The notes under the pieces were generated by a model. It did not search any database. It had not been told where the DNA came from and saw nothing but the letters and a program-made list of their open reading frames with translations. From contig NZ_CP038799.1 in NCBI RefSeq assembly GCF_012223425.1, positions 2,480,001 through 2,544,000 of the forward strand: a DNA stretch of 64,000 nt. The letters run 5' to 3'. Positions within the stretch are counted from its first letter, which is position 1. Every line of letters starts with the position of its first letter. Both the position numbers and the translations under genes were made by a program. This document shows, piece after piece, positions 8,957 through 17,282 of the stretch. Source of the DNA: Mycolicibacterium frederiksbergense. Lineage in GTDB: Bacteria > Actinomycetota > Actinomycetes > Mycobacteriales > Mycobacteriaceae.

Positions 8957-9085
8957 GTGTCCACAGCGTCATATCTCGGGAAATCGGTCCCGACCTGCAG
9001 CGGGTCGCAGAAGTCGGGAGTTTGTGCACAGGTTGTCCACAACCCGTCAACACCGCTGACCGAAGCTGTGCACACGGCATCCACA
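8957..9085 (+). promoter_or_regulatory. Cluster of DnaA-box-like sites upstream of dnaB
   Basis: TTGTCCACA at 9033-9041 matches the mycobacterial DnaA-box consensus exactly. GTGTCCACA (8957-8965) and TTGTGCACA (9022-9030) differ at one base, CTGTGCACA (9066-9074) at two, and GCATCCACA (9077-9085) at three. The 430-bp stretch 8814-9244 has no gene I can support; M. tuberculosis has Rv0057 here. The cluster could serve DnaA control of dnaB or titrate DnaA. Binding is inferred from sequence only. Confidence 0.5.
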
Positions 9086-9244
9086 GGTTCGCTAACAGGG
9101 CCCGGTTGCACGCGACACAGCAAAGCCTTACGTTTGCCGTCGCGACCACCTCCGCGCTACTTGTCGGGGGCGTTCGTTACTGTCGCGCGCAGGTGGCATC
9201 GAATGTATGTGCGATGACTTTCAGAGGGGGAGGTGGGACGCTCA

Positions 9245-12200
9245 GTGGCTGTCGTAGACGATTTCAGTCGTGGTGGTGACCCGGGAATCGATGAGCCGCC
9301 CCGCGAGGACATCGGGCGCCAGCCCCCGCAGGACATGGCGGCCGAACAGGCCGTGCTGGGCGGCATGCTGCTGTCCAAGGACGCGATCGCCGACGTCCTG
9401 GAGAAGATGCGGCCCAGCGATTTCTACCGGCCCGCCCACCAGGATGTCGCCGAGACGATTCTGGATCTCTACGACCGCGGGGAGCCGGCCGACGCCGTCA
9501 CTGTCGCCTCCGATCTCGACCGGCGCGGGCTGCTGCGTCGCGTCGGCGGGGCCCCCTATCTGCACACCCTGATCTCCACCGTGCCGACCGCGGCCAACGC
9601 GGGCTACTACGCCACCATCGTGGCCGAGAAGGCGCTGCTGCGCCGCCTCGTGGAGGCCGGCACACGCGTCGTGCAATACGGCTATGCCGGTGCCGACGGG
9701 GCCGATGTGCATGACATCGTGGACCGCGCCCAGTCCGAGATCTATGACGTCGCCGACCGGCGGCAGTCCGAGGACTTCGTCGCCCTCGAAGACCTGCTGC
9801 AGCCCACCATGGACGAGATCGACGCCATCGCGTCTTCGGGGGGTATCTCGCGCGGAATCCCGACCGGGTTCGTCGACCTCGACGAGATCACCAACGGTCT
9901 GCACGGCGGGCAGATGATCATCATCGCGGCGCGGCCTGGCGTGGGTAAGGCGCTGGCGCTGGACACCCCGCTGCCGACGCCGACCGGCTGGACCACCATG
10001 GGTGATGTCTCGGTGGGGGATGAACTGCTGGGCGCCGACGGGGAGCCGACCCGCGTCGTGGCCGAGAGCGGCATCCTGCTCGGGCGGCCCTGCTACGAAG
10101 TCGAATTCTCCGACGGCACCGTCATCGTCGCCGACGCGCAGCACCAGTGGCCGACGGGTTTCGGGGTCCGCACCACGACGCAGCTGCGCAGCGGGCTGGA
10201 CAGTGTCGCCCCGGCCGGAGCGCCGGTGGCCTCAGCGCACGGCACCGCGATGGTGCTGGCGCCGCCGCTGCAGATCGTCGAGGTGCGCCGCGTGGACAGC
10301 GTGGCGGTGCGCTGTGTCGAGGTGGACAACCACGCGCACCTGTACCTGGCCGGTCGCGGCATGGTGCCGACGCACAATTCGACGCTGGGGCTGGACTTCA
10401 TGCGGTCCTGCTCCATCAAGCACCGGCAGGCCAGCGTCATCTTCTCGCTGGAAATGAGCAAGTCCGAGATCGTCATGCGTCTGCTGTCGGCGGAGGCCAA
10501 CATCAAGCTCGGCGATATGCGGTCCGGCCGCATGAATGATGACGACTGGACTCGGCTGGCGCGACGGATGAGCGAGATCAGCGAGGCGCCGCTCTACATC
10601 GATGACTCGCCGAACTTGACCATGATGGAGATCCGGGCCAAGGCGCGACGCCTGAAGAAGAAGGCCGATCTGCAGCTGATCGTCGTCGACTACCTGCAGC
10701 TGATGAGCTCGGGCAAGAAATACGATTCGCGCCAGCAGGAAGTCTCGGACTTCTCTCGAAGCCTCAAGCTGATGGCCAAGGAACTGCACGTGCCGGTGGT
10801 CGCGATCAGCCAGCTGAACCGTGGTCCCGAGCAGCGCACCGACAAGCGCCCACAGGTCTCCGACCTTCGTGAGTCAGGCTGCATGACCGCCAACACCCGA
10901 ATCCTGCGGGCCGACACGGGTGCTGAGGTCACCTTCGGTGAGCTGATGGAGACCGGTGAGCGGCCCCTGGTGTGGTCGTTGGATGAGCGCAAGCGCATGG
11001 TGGCCCGGCCGATGACCAACGTGTTCTACAGCGGGCACAAGGAAGTGTTCAAGGTGCGGTTGGCCTCGGGACGTGTCGTCGAGGCGACTGCGAACCACCC
11101 ATTCCACACGATCGACGGCTGGATCCCTCTGGATGAGTTGGCAGTTGGCGCCCGAGTTGCTGCGCCGCGTCGTGTTCCCGAGCCAGTACATACCGAGCGC
11201 ATGGACGAGTCCGAAATCATCATGCTCGCCCACATGATCGGCGACGGCTCCTGCGTGAAGCGCCAGCCCATCCGATACGCCAGCATTGACGAGCAGAACC
11301 TGCTGGCCGTCACCAAGGCCGCCAAGCACTTTGGAGTCACGGCAGTTCGCGACGAGTACCCGGCGGCTCGGGTAACCACGCTTCGGCTACCGGCGCCGTA
11401 CCGTCTGACACACGGCAAGCGGAATCCCATTGCGGCGTGGCTGGACAAGTTGGGGCTGTTCGGGAAGCGCAGCTACGAGAAGTTCGTTCCCCAAGAGATT
11501 TTCGCGCTGCCGAATGACCAGATCGCGTTGTTCCTGCAGCATCTGTGGGCGACGGATGGGTCGGTGCGCTGGGACTATCAATGCGGTCAAGGCCGGATTT
11601 ACTACGCGTCCACAAGCCGCCAGTTGGCCGACGATGTGGTGCTCCTGCTCTTGAGGCTGGGAATTCAAGCTCGCCTTTGCCGTGCTCCCAAGGCCGGATA
11701 CCGGGACTCGTGGCACGTGGCGATTCAAGGCGCTGCGAACCAACGTCGTTTTCTGTACTGGGTCGACGGCCAGGGACAGAAGTTCTTCGCCTGCCGCGAG
11801 GTGCTGACCCAGTTGAAGGACGTCAAGTCGCGAGCCAGTTCCGACACCGTACCGGTCGAGGTATGGAATCGAGTGAAGACCATTCTGGCGGAACGTAACT
11901 GGACAGAACAGGACTTTGCGCTAGCGACCAACACGAGGTTCGACGGTTCCAAGATGTGGACGCATTCACCGGGGCGCAAGCGGCTTCGTCGAATCGCCCG
12001 CGTGTTCGACAGCCAGGAGTTGGATGATCTGGCAACAAACGATGTGCTCTGGGACAGGATCGTCGAGATCGAGAGTATCGGCGAGCACGACGTGTACGAC
12101 GGAACGGTAAGCGGCACGCACAATTTCGTCGCCAATTTAGTTAGCTTGCATAACAGTCTTGAGCAAGATGCGGACATGGTCATGCTGCTGCACCGGCCCG

Positions 12201-12334
12201 ATGCGTTCGACCGCGAGGACCCGCGCGGCGGTGAAGCCGACATCATCCTCGGCAAGCACCGCAACGGGCCGACCGCGAATATCACGGTGGCACACCAACT
12301 GCACCTGTCGCGGTTTACGAATATGGCGCGGTGA
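9245..12334 (+). CDS. dnaB: Replicative DNA helicase DnaB with two inteins
   Basis: The 1029-codon frame encodes a helicase of 461 residues after removal of two inteins: extein parts are residues 1-235, 379-545 and 971-1029. The protein begins VAVVDDFSRGGDPG at GTG 9245, preceded by GGGGGAGG; another GTG at 9233 sits inside that ribosome site and is less likely. The N-terminal domain (about 25-150) binds primase and the RecA-like domain drives unwinding. Walker A is ARPGVGK-ST, interrupted by intein 1; Walker B lies in LIVVDYLQLM; DnaB motif 4 is interrupted by intein 2. The helicase is essential, so both inteins must splice. The gene follows rplI, as in other mycobacteria. Confidence 0.97.
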   Translation: MAVVDDFSRGGDPGIDEPPREDIGRQPPQDMAAEQAVLGGMLLSKDAIADVLEKMRPSDFYRPAHQDVAETILDLYDRGEPADAVTVASDLDRRGLLRRVGGAPYLHTLISTVPTAANAGYYATIVAEKALLRRLVEAGTRVVQYGYAGADGADVHDIVDRAQSEIYDVADRRQSEDFVALEDLLQPTMDEIDAIASSGGISRGIPTGFVDLDEITNGLHGGQMIIIAARPGVGKALALDTPLPTPTGWTTMGDVSVGDELLGADGEPTRVVAESGILLGRPCYEVEFSDGTVIVADAQHQWPTGFGVRTTTQLRSGLDSVAPAGAPVASAHGTAMVLAPPLQIVEVRRVDSVAVRCVEVDNHAHLYLAGRGMVPTHNSTLGLDFMRSCSIKHRQASVIFSLEMSKSEIVMRLLSAEANIKLGDMRSGRMNDDDWTRLARRMSEISEAPLYIDDSPNLTMMEIRAKARRLKKKADLQLIVVDYLQLMSSGKKYDSRQQEVSDFSRSLKLMAKELHVPVVAISQLNRGPEQRTDKRPQVSDLRESGCMTANTRILRADTGAEVTFGELMETGERPLVWSLDERKRMVARPMTNVFYSGHKEVFKVRLASGRVVEATANHPFHTIDGWIPLDELAVGARVAAPRRVPEPVHTERMDESEIIMLAHMIGDGSCVKRQPIRYASIDEQNLLAVTKAAKHFGVTAVRDEYPAARVTTLRLPAPYRLTHGKRNPIAAWLDKLGLFGKRSYEKFVPQEIFALPNDQIALFLQHLWATDGSVRWDYQCGQGRIYYASTSRQLADDVVLLLLRLGIQARLCRAPKAGYRDSWHVAIQGAANQRRFLYWVDGQGQKFFACREVLTQLKDVKSRASSDTVPVEVWNRVKTILAERNWTEQDFALATNTRFDGSKMWTHSPGRKRLRRIARVFDSQELDDLATNDVLWDRIVEIESIGEHDVYDGTVSGTHNFVANLVSLHNSLEQDADMVMLLHRPDAFDREDPRGGEADIILGKHRNGPTANITVAHQLHLSRFTNMAR
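9950..10378 (+). mobile_element. DnaB intein 1: 143-residue mini-intein with Ala at position 1
   Basis: It begins ALALDTPLPTPTGW directly after the Lys of Walker A (PGVGK) and ends MVPTHN before Ser. Splicing blocks are visible: block A (GDVSVGDELL), block B (DGTVIVADAQHQW), block F (VRCVEVDNHAHLYLAG) and the terminal HN with Ser as +1 residue. There is no endonuclease domain. The first residue is Ala instead of Cys or Ser, so the N-S or N-O shift is impossible and splicing must start by direct attack of the +1 Ser. A similar Ala1 mini-intein sits at the same site in M. leprae DnaB, as I recall. Confidence 0.92.
10880..12154 (+). mobile_element. DnaB intein 2: 425-residue LAGLIDADG intein
   Basis: It starts with Cys (CMTANTRILRADTGAEVTFG) after LRESG and ends VSLHN before SLEQDAD. 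Splicing block B is ATANHPFHT and the terminal motif is HN followed by Ser. Two LAGLIDADG-type motifs are visible, LAHMIGDGS (about residue 115 of the intein) and LFLQHLWATDGS (about residue 220), so it may still encode a homing endonuclease. The M. tuberculosis DnaB intein occupies the same site and has a similar size. Confidence 0.93.
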
Positions 12335-12343
12335 TCAGAAACC

Positions 12344-12402
12344 TGTTGTAGGTTCTCAAAATAGGTGGCGACCTTCTCACAGGAATGGCGAGTCGGTGGC
12401 GA
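12344..12402 (+). other. Candidate left end of a Tn7-like element
   Basis: Ten bases behind the dnaB stop the sequence starts TGTTGTAGG; Tn7-like ends start with TGT. It is followed by repeats of GGTGGCGA at 12364-12371 and 12395-12402 (31 bp apart) and a related ATGGCGA at 12385-12391, which could be TnsB sites. The tnsA-like gene begins 174 bp downstream. No partner end was found, so the boundary is a proposal. Confidence 0.35.
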
Positions 12403-12875
12403 ATTCGCCATAAAGATGAGAAAGCCTGTAGCTAGGCTAGTCGTTTTCTGCGATTGAATTGTCGCGTTTGGCTGTGCTAACTGGGACAAAGTGGCAAGCT
12501 GAACCCGCGGTGCGGCTATGTCGGACGTTGTGAATGTTGATGTTGATTCCGCGGCCATCGCTTATCGGCCAGCGGTAGGAGAAGAACGCTGCCTTTCGGC
12601 GCTTAAGGTGTCGGCGACGTCCTTGTTCCGGGCGAAGCCGTGGCGCACGTTCCGGTGGTACTACGGTCAGCGCCACTACTCGGGAACGTACTGGGCGACG
12701 ACCGAGCGTGACCATGTCATCTATGAATCGCGGCTGGAGCTGGCCAATCTCATCCTGGCAGATTTCGATCCGACGGTGCGTCACGTCGTTGCGCAGCCGT
12801 TCAAGTTGACTGCAGATGGCGAGTCCCCGTTTCTGAGTCCACCCGTTTCTAGAGTCGGGTTGGTTTGATCCGTTC

Positions 12876-13709
12876 TCAGTTGATGCTGCAGGCCACCGGG
12901 GTGTGGGTACACCCGCAGGCCGCAGCGTACTCGGCCGGCGTGCGGTAGCCCAGGGCCGAGTGACGGTGTCGAGTGTTGTGCTCGTCCTTGAAGTCGCTGA
13001 TGACCACGCGGGCCTCGAACAGGGTGGTCCAGTAGTTGCGGTTGAGGCACTCCTTCCTGAGTCTGTTGTTGAAGGATTCGATGTAGCCGTTGTCCCACGG
13101 GCAGCCCGGCGGGATGTAGACCATCCCGGTCTTGTGCTCGCAGAAACGTTGCAGCGCTTGGGAAACCATCTCCGGGCCATTGTCGAGCCGCAGTACCTTC
13201 GGCGGGCCGCCGTGGGCGGCGAACACCGCTTTCAGTTCCTCGACCAGGTGCTCGCCGGTGATGGAGCGCTCAACCAGGTTCAGCAGCGACTCGCGGGTGT
13301 GCTCGTCGATCATCGAGGCGATCTTGATGGCCTTACCGTCGACGGTGGAGTCGAACTGGAAGTCGATCGCCCACACCACCTTCGGCGCATCGGCGACGAT
13401 CGGCGGCACCGAGGAAACGCCGGCCCGCTTACGGGGGCTGTGCACGCGCACCTGCAGACCCTCTTCACGCCACAGTCGGTGGATCTTCTTCTTGTTGACC
13501 TCACGGCGCTCGTCGTAGCGCAACGCCGCCCAGGCGCGCCGGAACCCATGGCACGGGTGTTTGGTGGCGTAGGCGCGCAGCCAAGCCCTCATTTCGGCGT
13601 CCGGATCGGTCGGGGTCTGTGCCAACGGCAGGCGACGGCAGGTGGAGCGGGCCAGCCCAACGGCCTTGCACGCCAACCGTTCCGACATGCCCAACGTATT
13701 GGCGAGCAT
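12876..13709 (-). CDS. IS3-family transposase OrfB (integrase core), copy 1
   Basis: From its internal ATG the product has 277 residues, with an N-terminal HTH_21-like region (HPCHGFRRAWAALR) and an rve integrase core. The DDE residues are visible in WAIDFQFDS, RLDNGPEMV and YIESFNNRLRKE. The active protein is probably an OrfAB fusion made by a -1 slip on GGGAAAA (minus strand, 13745-13751), since the orfB frame is open upstream to that point. It moves the element by a copy-out route in IS3 elements. Confidence 0.93.
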   Translation of the reverse strand: MLANTLGMSERLACKAVGLARSTCRRLPLAQTPTDPDAEMRAWLRAYATKHPCHGFRRAWAALRYDERREVNKKKIHRLWREEGLQVRVHSPRKRAGVSSVPPIVADAPKVVWAIDFQFDSTVDGKAIKIASMIDEHTRESLLNLVERSITGEHLVEELKAVFAAHGGPPKVLRLDNGPEMVSQALQRFCEHKTGMVYIPPGCPWDNGYIESFNNRLRKECLNRNYWTTLFEARVVISDFKDEHNTRHRHSALGYRTPAEYAAACGCTHTPVACSIN

Positions 13710-13738
13710 CTCGACGGCGCGGCGCTTGGCAGCTGGGC

Positions 13739-14029
13739 TCAGAATTTTCCCTTAGCGACCTCCCGCAGGGCGTCTTTGACCAGCTCGGCTTCGGCGAGTA
13801 GCCGCTTAAGCCGGGCGTTCTGCTCGCGCAGCTCCTTGAGCTCCTTGGCGGCGTCGGTGTCCATCCCGCCGTAGGAACGGCGCCAGTTGTACAGCGTCGC
13901 CGGCGAGACCTCCAGCTCGCCGGCGATCTCCTCGCCGGTCTTGCCTTCTGCGGCCAGCTCATCTGCTCGGCGCAACTTGCGCACGATGTCTTCTGCGGAA
14001 TTCCGCTTCCGACCAGCCATACGTTTCAT
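13739..14029 (-). CDS. IS3-family transposase OrfA, copy 1
   Basis: This 96-residue protein has an N-terminal helix-turn-helix (SAEDIVRKLRRADELAAEG, EVSPATLYNWRRSYGG) and a leucine-zipper-like helix (ELKELREQNARLKRLLAEAE). It binds the element's ends. The ATG at 14029 is chosen because AGAAGGGA precedes it. The last codons contain G-GGA-AAA, a canonical slippery heptamer for -1 frameshifting into orfB. Confidence 0.9.
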   Translation of the reverse strand: MKRMAGRKRNSAEDIVRKLRRADELAAEGKTGEEIAGELEVSPATLYNWRRSYGGMDTDAAKELKELREQNARLKRLLAEAELVKDALREVAKGKF

Positions 14030-14542
14030 CGTCCCTTCTCGCCCGACATGGGGCCACAGGACTCTAAAACTGGTTGGGCTCATTCAACGGGAACACGCCA
14101 CAGACGTCGATGATCATCACCGTTGGCACGTTCCCGATTACCTGTTTGACACGGAGTCTGGGCCGGTGGTGGTCGATGTGGTGCGCGCCGGGCGGATGGA
14201 CCATCCGCGCGTCGTCAGATTGTGCCGGTGGACGAAGCTAGTCGTCGAGTCGCTGGGCTGGTCGTACAAGATTGTCAATGAGCCCGACATCGTCCGCATG
14301 GGTAACGTGCGATTCCTTGCCGGGTACCGCCGTGAATGGCTTATCAACCAAGACATCTTGTCCGAGTTGCGTTGCAGGAGAGACGAATTGGTAGGCCTCC
14401 CCATGCTTCAGGCCGAAGCGGTCATCGCGGGCCGACCCAAGCCGTTGGTTCGTCCGGCGTTGCTGAGCATGCTGTGGCGCCACGAGTTCGAAGTCAATCT
14501 CGACCACAGGCTTGGCCGAGCCACCGTATTGGAGCAGGGGCT

Positions 14543-14627
14543 ATGAAACAGGCTGGTGTACGCGTAGGCGTTGGTACGAAGTTCGTCTACGACGGGGAGC
14601 TATCTGAAGTCGTCGAAATGCACCTAG
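14543..14627 (+). pseudogene. TnsB-like transposase, 5' fragment
   Basis: Only the first 28 residues remain: MKQAGVRVGVGTKFVYDGEL and a few more, before an IS5-family element. The short Gly/Val-rich start with a small beta fold resembles the N-terminus of actinobacterial TnsB/Mu-type transposases found next to TnsA. ATG overlaps the tnsA stop. The sequence on the far side of the element (15572 onward) continues in another frame and a different protein, so the rest was probably lost by deletion. Confidence 0.5.
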
Positions 14628-15567
14628 GGCGTGTCTGACAAATGTTTCGGGTGTTTCGGCTGAGACTTAGGCCATGTCACGGTTCCAGCTGCTCACCGAT
14701 GCTCAATGGTCGTTGATTGAAGAGCTTCTTCCTGTTCGGACAGGTAAGAAGGGCAGGCCTTTTCGGGATGCCCGCCAGATGCTCGAGGGGATCATCTACC
14801 GGTACCGGTGCGGCATCGCCTGGCGCGACGTTCCCGAGGCGTTTGGGCCGTGGCAGACGATCTGGACCTGGCATCGAAGGATGAGCGCAGAGGGCACCTG
14901 GGATGCGGTGTTGGCGCGGTTGCTGGCTGCCGCCGACGAAGCCGGGATCATCGATTGGTCGGTGTCGGTGGATTCCACGATCGCCCGTGCTCATCAACAT
15001 GCCACGAACATCACCCGTGACACAGGGGGCTGGGTCGAATTACACAAATCTGGCCAGCGAGCCGCCTGACCACGGCATTGGCCGCTCCCGCGGCGGACTG
15101 ACCAGCAAGATCCATCACCTCGTCGACGGCCACGGACGACCGTTGGTCGTGCTCGTGGGCGCTGGCCAAGCCAACGACGGACCGGTTCTGGAGCATTTGC
15201 TCGCCCACCTGAAAGTCGAGCGCTGCGGTCGGGGGCGGCCACGCACGCGGCCTGATCGCCTGCGTGGCGACAAGGCCTATTCCAGCCGAGCGACTCGACA
15301 GCGGCTGCGACGACGAGGGATCGTCGCAGTCATTCCCGAACCGTCCGATCAGATCGGCCACCGCAAACGTCGTGGCACCCAAGGCGGGCGACCACCAGCC
15401 TTCGATGCCGAAGACTACAAGGGCCGCAACGTCATCGAACGCAACTTCAACGTCGTCAAGCAATGGCGCGGTCTGGCCACCCGCTACGACAAACTCGCCA
15501 TCGTTTACCGCGGCGGAGCAGTCCTAAGGGCCATCACACTTTGGCTACCGCATTTATCAGACACGGC
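14628..15567 (+). mobile_element. IS5-family element (940 bp)
   Basis: Inverted repeats are GGCGTGTCTGACAAATG at the left and, reading inward from the right, GCCGTGTCTGATAAATG. CTAG lies at both sides (14624-14627 and 15568-15571) and may be a 4-bp duplication; a TA duplication is the alternative. It carries one transposase in two overlapping frames. Confidence 0.88.
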
Positions 15568-15571
15568 CTAG
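14674..15571 (+). CDS. IS5-family transposase in two frames (probable programmed frameshift)
   Basis: The first frame (14674-15069) encodes MSRFQLLTDAQWSLIEELLP through DSTIARAHQHATN, with the DUF4096-type N-terminus and the first catalytic Asp (VDSTIARAH). The second frame takes over before EPPDHGIGRSRGGLTSK and carries LRGDKAYSS (second Asp) and NVIERNFNVVKQWRG (Glu), ending at 15571. IS5 elements of the IS427/IS1031 type often use a frameshift between such frames; a simple mutation is the alternative. The stop codon TAG lies in the flanking CTAG, outside the element proper. Confidence 0.85.
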
Positions 15572-15925
15572 TTGCGGCTCGACAAGCACAGCCTCGTTCC
15601 TGCCGAAGGCTTCGAGCGCAATCCCGACGGCACCATCAAACCGACCATCCGCTACTTCGATCGAGCCAAATGGGAAGCCTGGCAACGATACCTGGAGCGC
15701 GGTGCGGACTGGGACATCGACCGGTGGAGCAAGGCCTACGACACGCTCAAAGAGAACGCCGCGAACGGGTACTGGTATGACCAGTACGTCGCCGATGTCC
15801 TGGGATACTCCAGTAGCGACGATTGGCTGTTAGTTCCGTTTCTCGACCGGAGGCTCCGACACAAAACTGGAAATTTCTGGGAATTTCCAGTTTTTCGATG
15901 GAACCTAGTTAGGCTAGCGAATTAG
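15572..15925 (+). pseudogene. Unrecognised gene fragment behind the IS5 element
   Basis: A frame of 118 codons starts directly at the element's edge with LRLDKHSLVPAEGFERNPDG and reads like a real protein (TIRYFDRAKWEAWQRYLERG, DIDRWSKAYDTLKENAANG) to about residue 85. I do not recognise the family. It has no start of its own and lies in a different frame from the tnsB-like fragment at the other side, so it is the C-terminal part of another gene brought next to the element by a deletion. The final 25 codons run through a hairpin and may not belong to the original protein. Confidence 0.4.
15863..15894 (+). terminator. Perfect AT-rich hairpin with T tail
   Basis: AAAACTGGAAATT (15863-15875) and AATTTCCAGTTTT (15882-15894) form a perfect 13-bp stem with loop TCTGGG, followed by a further T. 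This looks like a Rho-independent terminator, unusual in its low GC for this genome. It may also be a transposon-end structure. Confidence 0.6.
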
Positions 15926-16065
15926 CGTCGGCCGGTTACGTCTGAGCAGGTCGGGGGCGGTGCCCCGGTTTTGCGGGTCGAATCGCGCGATTTCTGAGGC
16001 AGGTCACGATCGCGTTCGTAACCCGGGTGGACAGCAGTCACCTGACCTCGTAACCTAACCGTGAC

Positions 16066-16083
16066 CTACGTATCTACTACGTA
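16066..16083 (+). promoter_or_regulatory. BlaI-type dyad in front of NlpC/P60 gene 1
   Basis: CTACGTA, four bases, CTACGTA. The two CTACGTA units have the same spacing as in the best site at 26224-26246. It lies 68 bp before ATG 16151. Confidence 0.6.
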
Positions 16084-16150
16084 CTTTCATACTTCACCGA
16101 AGGTTTCCGCTGTTGTGACTTTGCCTGTGTTTGAGGCCCGATCGCGCGCG

Positions 16151-17206
16151 ATGGCTAAACGGCTCGCCGTCATCTTGGGGGCTATCGGTGTTCTTGCTGC
16201 GCTTCTCGCGACCGACGTCAGCGCTGATCCGGCGGCCGATGCGCTCGCCGAACTCACCGAACTGTCGCGTCTTGCTGAGCAGACCACAGAGCAGATGCAC
16301 TCCGCGCAAATCGACCTCGACGAAAAGCTCTCCGTGCAGCTGGTCGCGGAGAATGAGGCGGCCGCTGACCGCGTGGCCGTCGATGCAACGTCGGCCGATC
16401 TGGCGAAGTATCAGGCTGCAGTCGATAAGTTGGCAGCGGCTGCTTACATGGGTGGCCGTACCGACACCTTGGCGGCGGCACTGACTGCGACGTCTCCGCA
16501 GGAACTCATCGAACAGCTGGCGATTCAGAAGACGGTTGCATCGGAGCTGACAGTGCAGATGGCCGCGTTCCGATCGGCGAGTGCGCGCGCCGCCACCGCC
16601 GCGGACCGGTCTGCAAAGTCGGCAGCACAAGCACGGACTGCGGCGAACGAGGCCGCGGCGGTACGAACCGACCTTGGGGCCAAACAGCGTCGAATGCAGG
16701 AGCAGATTGCTGCGGTGCAGGCCCGCTACGACGCTCTGACACCCGACCAGCAGGCCATCTTGGCCGATCCGGGCCCGCCGCCCCCGGCCCTGCCGCCGCC
16801 CCCGCCGGCGAGCGATCCCAGCATTGTCGCCATGCCGGGCCCGGCGGGCGTGGGGTCCTTCGGCGGTGGAACTGCGGTAGTGCAGGCCGCCCTGACACGA
16901 GTGGGGTCACCGTATTCGTGGGGCGCTACCGGTCCGGATGCGTTCGATTGCTCAGGGTTGATCAAGTGGGCATTCCTGCAGAACGGGAAGTCGTTGCCCC
17001 GATCCAGTCAGGCGCTTGCTCAGGGCGGGCAGCCGGTGGCCACCTCAGATCTTCAACCCGGTGACATCGTGACCTTCTATGCCGACGTCTCTCACGCGGG
17101 TATCTACATCGGTGACGGGATGATGGTCCATGCATCGACCTACGGAACGCCGGTGAAGGTCGCGCCGATTTCCTCCGCACCCATTCACAACGTCCGGCGG
17201 TACTAA
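16151..17206 (+). CDS. Secreted NlpC/P60 peptidoglycan endopeptidase (RipC-like layout)
   Basis: The 351-residue protein has a signal peptide (MAKRLAVILGAIGVLAALLA), a coiled-coil region rich in Ala and Gln (about 35-200), a Pro-rich linker (about 208-230) and a C-terminal NlpC/P60 domain. The catalytic Cys is in FDCSGLIKWAF near 265 and the His in VSHAGIYIGDG near 313. Such enzymes cut the D-Glu-mDAP bond in wall peptides during growth and division. The coiled coil suggests autoinhibition or partner binding, as in RipC. The ATG at 16151 gives a clean signal peptide and lies downstream of the BlaI-type dyad. An IS3-family element sits 17 bp behind the stop. Confidence 0.88.
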   Translation: MAKRLAVILGAIGVLAALLATDVSADPAADALAELTELSRLAEQTTEQMHSAQIDLDEKLSVQLVAENEAAADRVAVDATSADLAKYQAAVDKLAAAAYMGGRTDTLAAALTATSPQELIEQLAIQKTVASELTVQMAAFRSASARAATAADRSAKSAAQARTAANEAAAVRTDLGAKQRRMQEQIAAVQARYDALTPDQQAILADPGPPPPALPPPPPASDPSIVAMPGPAGVGSFGGGTAVVQAALTRVGSPYSWGATGPDAFDCSGLIKWAFLQNGKSLPRSSQALAQGGQPVATSDLQPGDIVTFYADVSHAGIYIGDGMMVHASTYGTPVKVAPISSAPIHNVRRY

Positions 17207-17282
17207 GCCACGCTCAGGCGACGTGGCGAGTCCCCGTTTCTGAGTCCACCCGTTTCTAGAGTCGGGTTGGTTTGATCCGTTC

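Larger units (their letters stand above)
12817..14100 (-). mobile_element. IS3-family element, copy 1 (1284 bp)
   Basis: The ends are inverted repeats: TGGCGAGTCCCCGTT at 12817 and, on the other strand, TGGCGTGTTCCCGTT at 14100. A 4-bp target duplication, CAGA, flanks it (12813-12816 and 14101-14104). It carries orfA and orfB on the minus strand, linked by a probable -1 frameshift. By eye it matches the second copy at 17224-18507, including both ends. It interrupts the tnsA-like gene. Confidence 0.95.
12518..14546 (+). pseudogene. tnsA: TnsA-like transposase endonuclease, split by an IS3-family element
   Basis: Two parts, 12518-12816 and 14105-14546, join in frame when the inserted element and one CAGA duplication are removed, giving a 246-residue protein. 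It looks like the TnsA-type endonuclease subunit of heteromeric Tn7-like transposases: RHYSGTYWAT, the acidic YESRLE segment near residue 69, FDPTVRHVVAQP, and HVPDYLF...GPVVVDVVRAG. TnsA cuts the 5' strands at transposon ends, paired with TnsB. The upstream half now reads through into the element, so the gene is inactive. Its stop overlaps the start of the tnsB-like fragment (ATGA). Confidence 0.8.

Noticed and set aside
8947..9279. Open frames between rplI and dnaB (possible Rv0057 counterpart)
   Set aside because: No ribosome site and no protein-like composition; the frames run across the DnaA-box-like cluster and into dnaB.
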